DNA from: Owenia fusiformis
Lineage: Eukaryota > Annelida > Polychaeta > Sabellida > Oweniidae
Assembly (NCBI GenBank): GCA_903813345.2
Contig: CAIIXF020000012.1
Span: 663,318 to 727,317, forward strand
DNA: 64,000 nucleotides
Direction: 5' to 3'
Shown piece after piece: positions 62,161-64,000 of the stretch (positions are counted from its first letter, which is position 1; the number at the start of each line of letters is the position of its first letter). The notes below the pieces were generated by a model. That model had not been told where the DNA came from, made no database searches, and saw only the letters and a program-made list of their open reading frames with translations. Position numbers and translations under genes: made by a program.

Positions 62161-64000
62161 AAATGTTATAATTAAACCTGTACATTGATTTTGAAATATC
62201 AGTTGAATTAATATTTTTTCATGGGGAGGCGGTAATAGAATCTGAAACAGGTCCTTTACCGGGATAATAGTTTCAATAATGCAGTAGCAGGTTTCGTGTA
62301 ATTGGTGGCAAAATATACTTTTACATGATACTGTCCCCTCCATAAGTTTGGCAACCTTAGCTCCCCATTGAACTACGTGTTAACGCCTATTTATGTTTGA
62401 ATTTTTATCTACATAACCTGCGAGGGAAATACTTATAAAATTGACGGAAATATAACTTGACTTTATTCCCAAAATAAAAATTAAACTGTTGTATTTCAGG
62501 AATATGTATTTTTTCTTCATCATGTATGATTTTCAATAACCCCACAGGCACCACTTTTTTTAGCTAAATCCATCGGGAAACTTTGCCACGCTTAATTTCA
62601 AAATAACGGAGATGTTATCAAAATTGAGCAATATTGGCACAAAAACGTTTCTAGATTCATATAAAGAATGCATCATCATACAACACTAATTGGTATATAA
62701 ACAACATCTACTGACTTGGTCTGATAATGTAATATAAAGATTTTAACTGTTGTGTGTCAACCTTTCTTCTGTATGATTCCATTGGATTACATTATGAAAC
62801 GTGTACCATTAAAATGATACATGTTTCTAACGTTATGCTGAAAATAATATAATTGACATCACCCATCCTTTCGCAATTTAACATTTTTTCAAGGATAGGG
62901 CACTTTAAACGTTTGTTAAAAATATTTTCAATTGTTCAGTAATTAAAATCTTTATATTGCAATATCGGGAAATCTAAATTTTAGGGAGATTTTGGACCAC
63001 CCTATTATAGGTATATTGAAAATGGACAAGAATGGGTAAATCTTAAAACACAATCCGATTGGTATTTAGAATCGACAATGGCAACCTACAAACGGACATA
63101 TCGATGGACAAATTGTTTTAGAATGCAACTCTACGTGTATAGTGATAGACTCGGCGGGGCGTAGTGGAAAATGACGGGACGTATTGGTCAAATTTGAAGA
63201 GATGTGTGGATGATTTAGAAACTGCTGCGTTTGATGCCCAAAAATCAAGACGTAGCGATGGAAGGTTGTAATGGGAGTCCATTCTGAAATTATGGGCGAG
63301 AATGGGTAAAAGACTGGCGAGATAACTTGACTTACAGTTGAAAGTTATGAAAATTTGCTTTATCTCACAGCTGGGGACCAAAACGCCGCTAAAACGAGGT
63401 ACTTTGTACACGAAAACAATGTATCGACTGAAAGGTATTTCTGTGAAGCTTTGTACGGAACAAGTTTGAAGAAAAACGGTGAAGTGTGAGACTCACAATC
63501 CTTGATTTTCAAACACTGGGGTAGGTTTTAAATTCAAATTAACGGTTTTTCGGGACGGAGTGGTTTCGATACGTCCCGAAGAGATACTACCGCGTGATAC
63601 CCCTGATCCTAATAATGAGCCGAAATACTCATTATACTTTACCTACCTTAACTGGCAAATACTTTTCAGTTGACGGCTCCTTCGTTGATTGTTCAACGAT
63701 ATCACACTTTTTTATAAGATTGGCTTCAGAATCGAATTTCGCCACGAGACTTAATTATCTTTTCAATTCAATGAAATAGGTTTGACATTAGGCTATGGGA
63801 CACGATGTCAGATGCCCTCGATAGAACGGTCATATCTTAGTTTCGTGAGTTCCGACCGTTATATATTTTTAAGCAGATGTAAGACCCATAGTCAGGAGAT
63901 CGTGGAGTTGATATGTAAAGGGCATATCACTTTCTAACCTGGTCAATTTTATCAGAAAATATAATTTTATCTATTATAAGTGAAATCGAAATTGGTACTG
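62161..64000. other. Right end of the window without recognised genes
   Basis: Composition becomes richer in CpG around 63040-63600, but open frames there (for example 63118-63411 on minus) show no family resemblance and no clear splice pattern. Confidence 0.5.

Overview
The window is a gene-poor, AT-rich, repeat-dense piece of an animal nuclear genome. Multi-exon genes with GT-AG introns, DNA transposons and very many tandem arrays all show this. The helitron-like elements with a tandem core and a tetranucleotide microsatellite resemble the 'pearl' elements described in bivalves, so a mollusc or another marine lophotrochozoan is my best guess; the sequence does not prove it.

Layout. From 1 to 21959 on + lies the 3' part of a gamma-synergin gene (SYNRG; AP-1 adaptor accessory protein): 12 exons join in frame into about 1170 residues, with the 5' end outside the window. 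Two antisense, intronless, tandem multipass membrane-protein genes (12.3-14.5 kb) sit in its largest intron. A 34-bp array follows the stop codon. From 23.4 to 38.1 kb there is mostly transposon and satellite DNA, with only weak exon candidates near 25.6, 28.4 and 29.7 kb. A universal stress protein gene (4 exons, 156 aa) lies at 38.1-41.1 kb on +. A complete PEX12 gene (8 exons, 351 aa, peroxisomal E3 ligase component) lies at 42.5-47.1 kb on -. A two-exon LIAT1-like gene (313 aa) lies at 50.2-53.3 kb on +. A two-exon gene of unknown function (302 aa) lies at 58.4-62.1 kb on -.

The most unusual signal is that several tandem arrays are built from exon edges and carry the splice site in every unit. 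In SYNRG, 35 copies of a 62-bp unit repeat the end of one exon with its donor; about 37 copies of a unit near 65 bp repeat the acceptor and start of the next exon at the other end of the same intron; four copies of a 67-bp unit repeat the donor end of the following exon. In PEX12, a 90-bp unit that is essentially one whole 87-nt exon is repeated about eight times. Correct splicing must therefore choose the exon-proximal site among dozens of near-identical ones.

Mobile DNA includes an internally deleted mariner element, several TA-flanked palindromic elements (two of them abutting on one TA), a Tigger-like element inside the acceptor array, a TTAA-flanked foldback element and at least four helitron-like copies. 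The genes do not form a functional pathway. SYNRG, PEX12 and LIAT1 all lie on chromosome 17 in humans, as I recall, which suggests old linkage.
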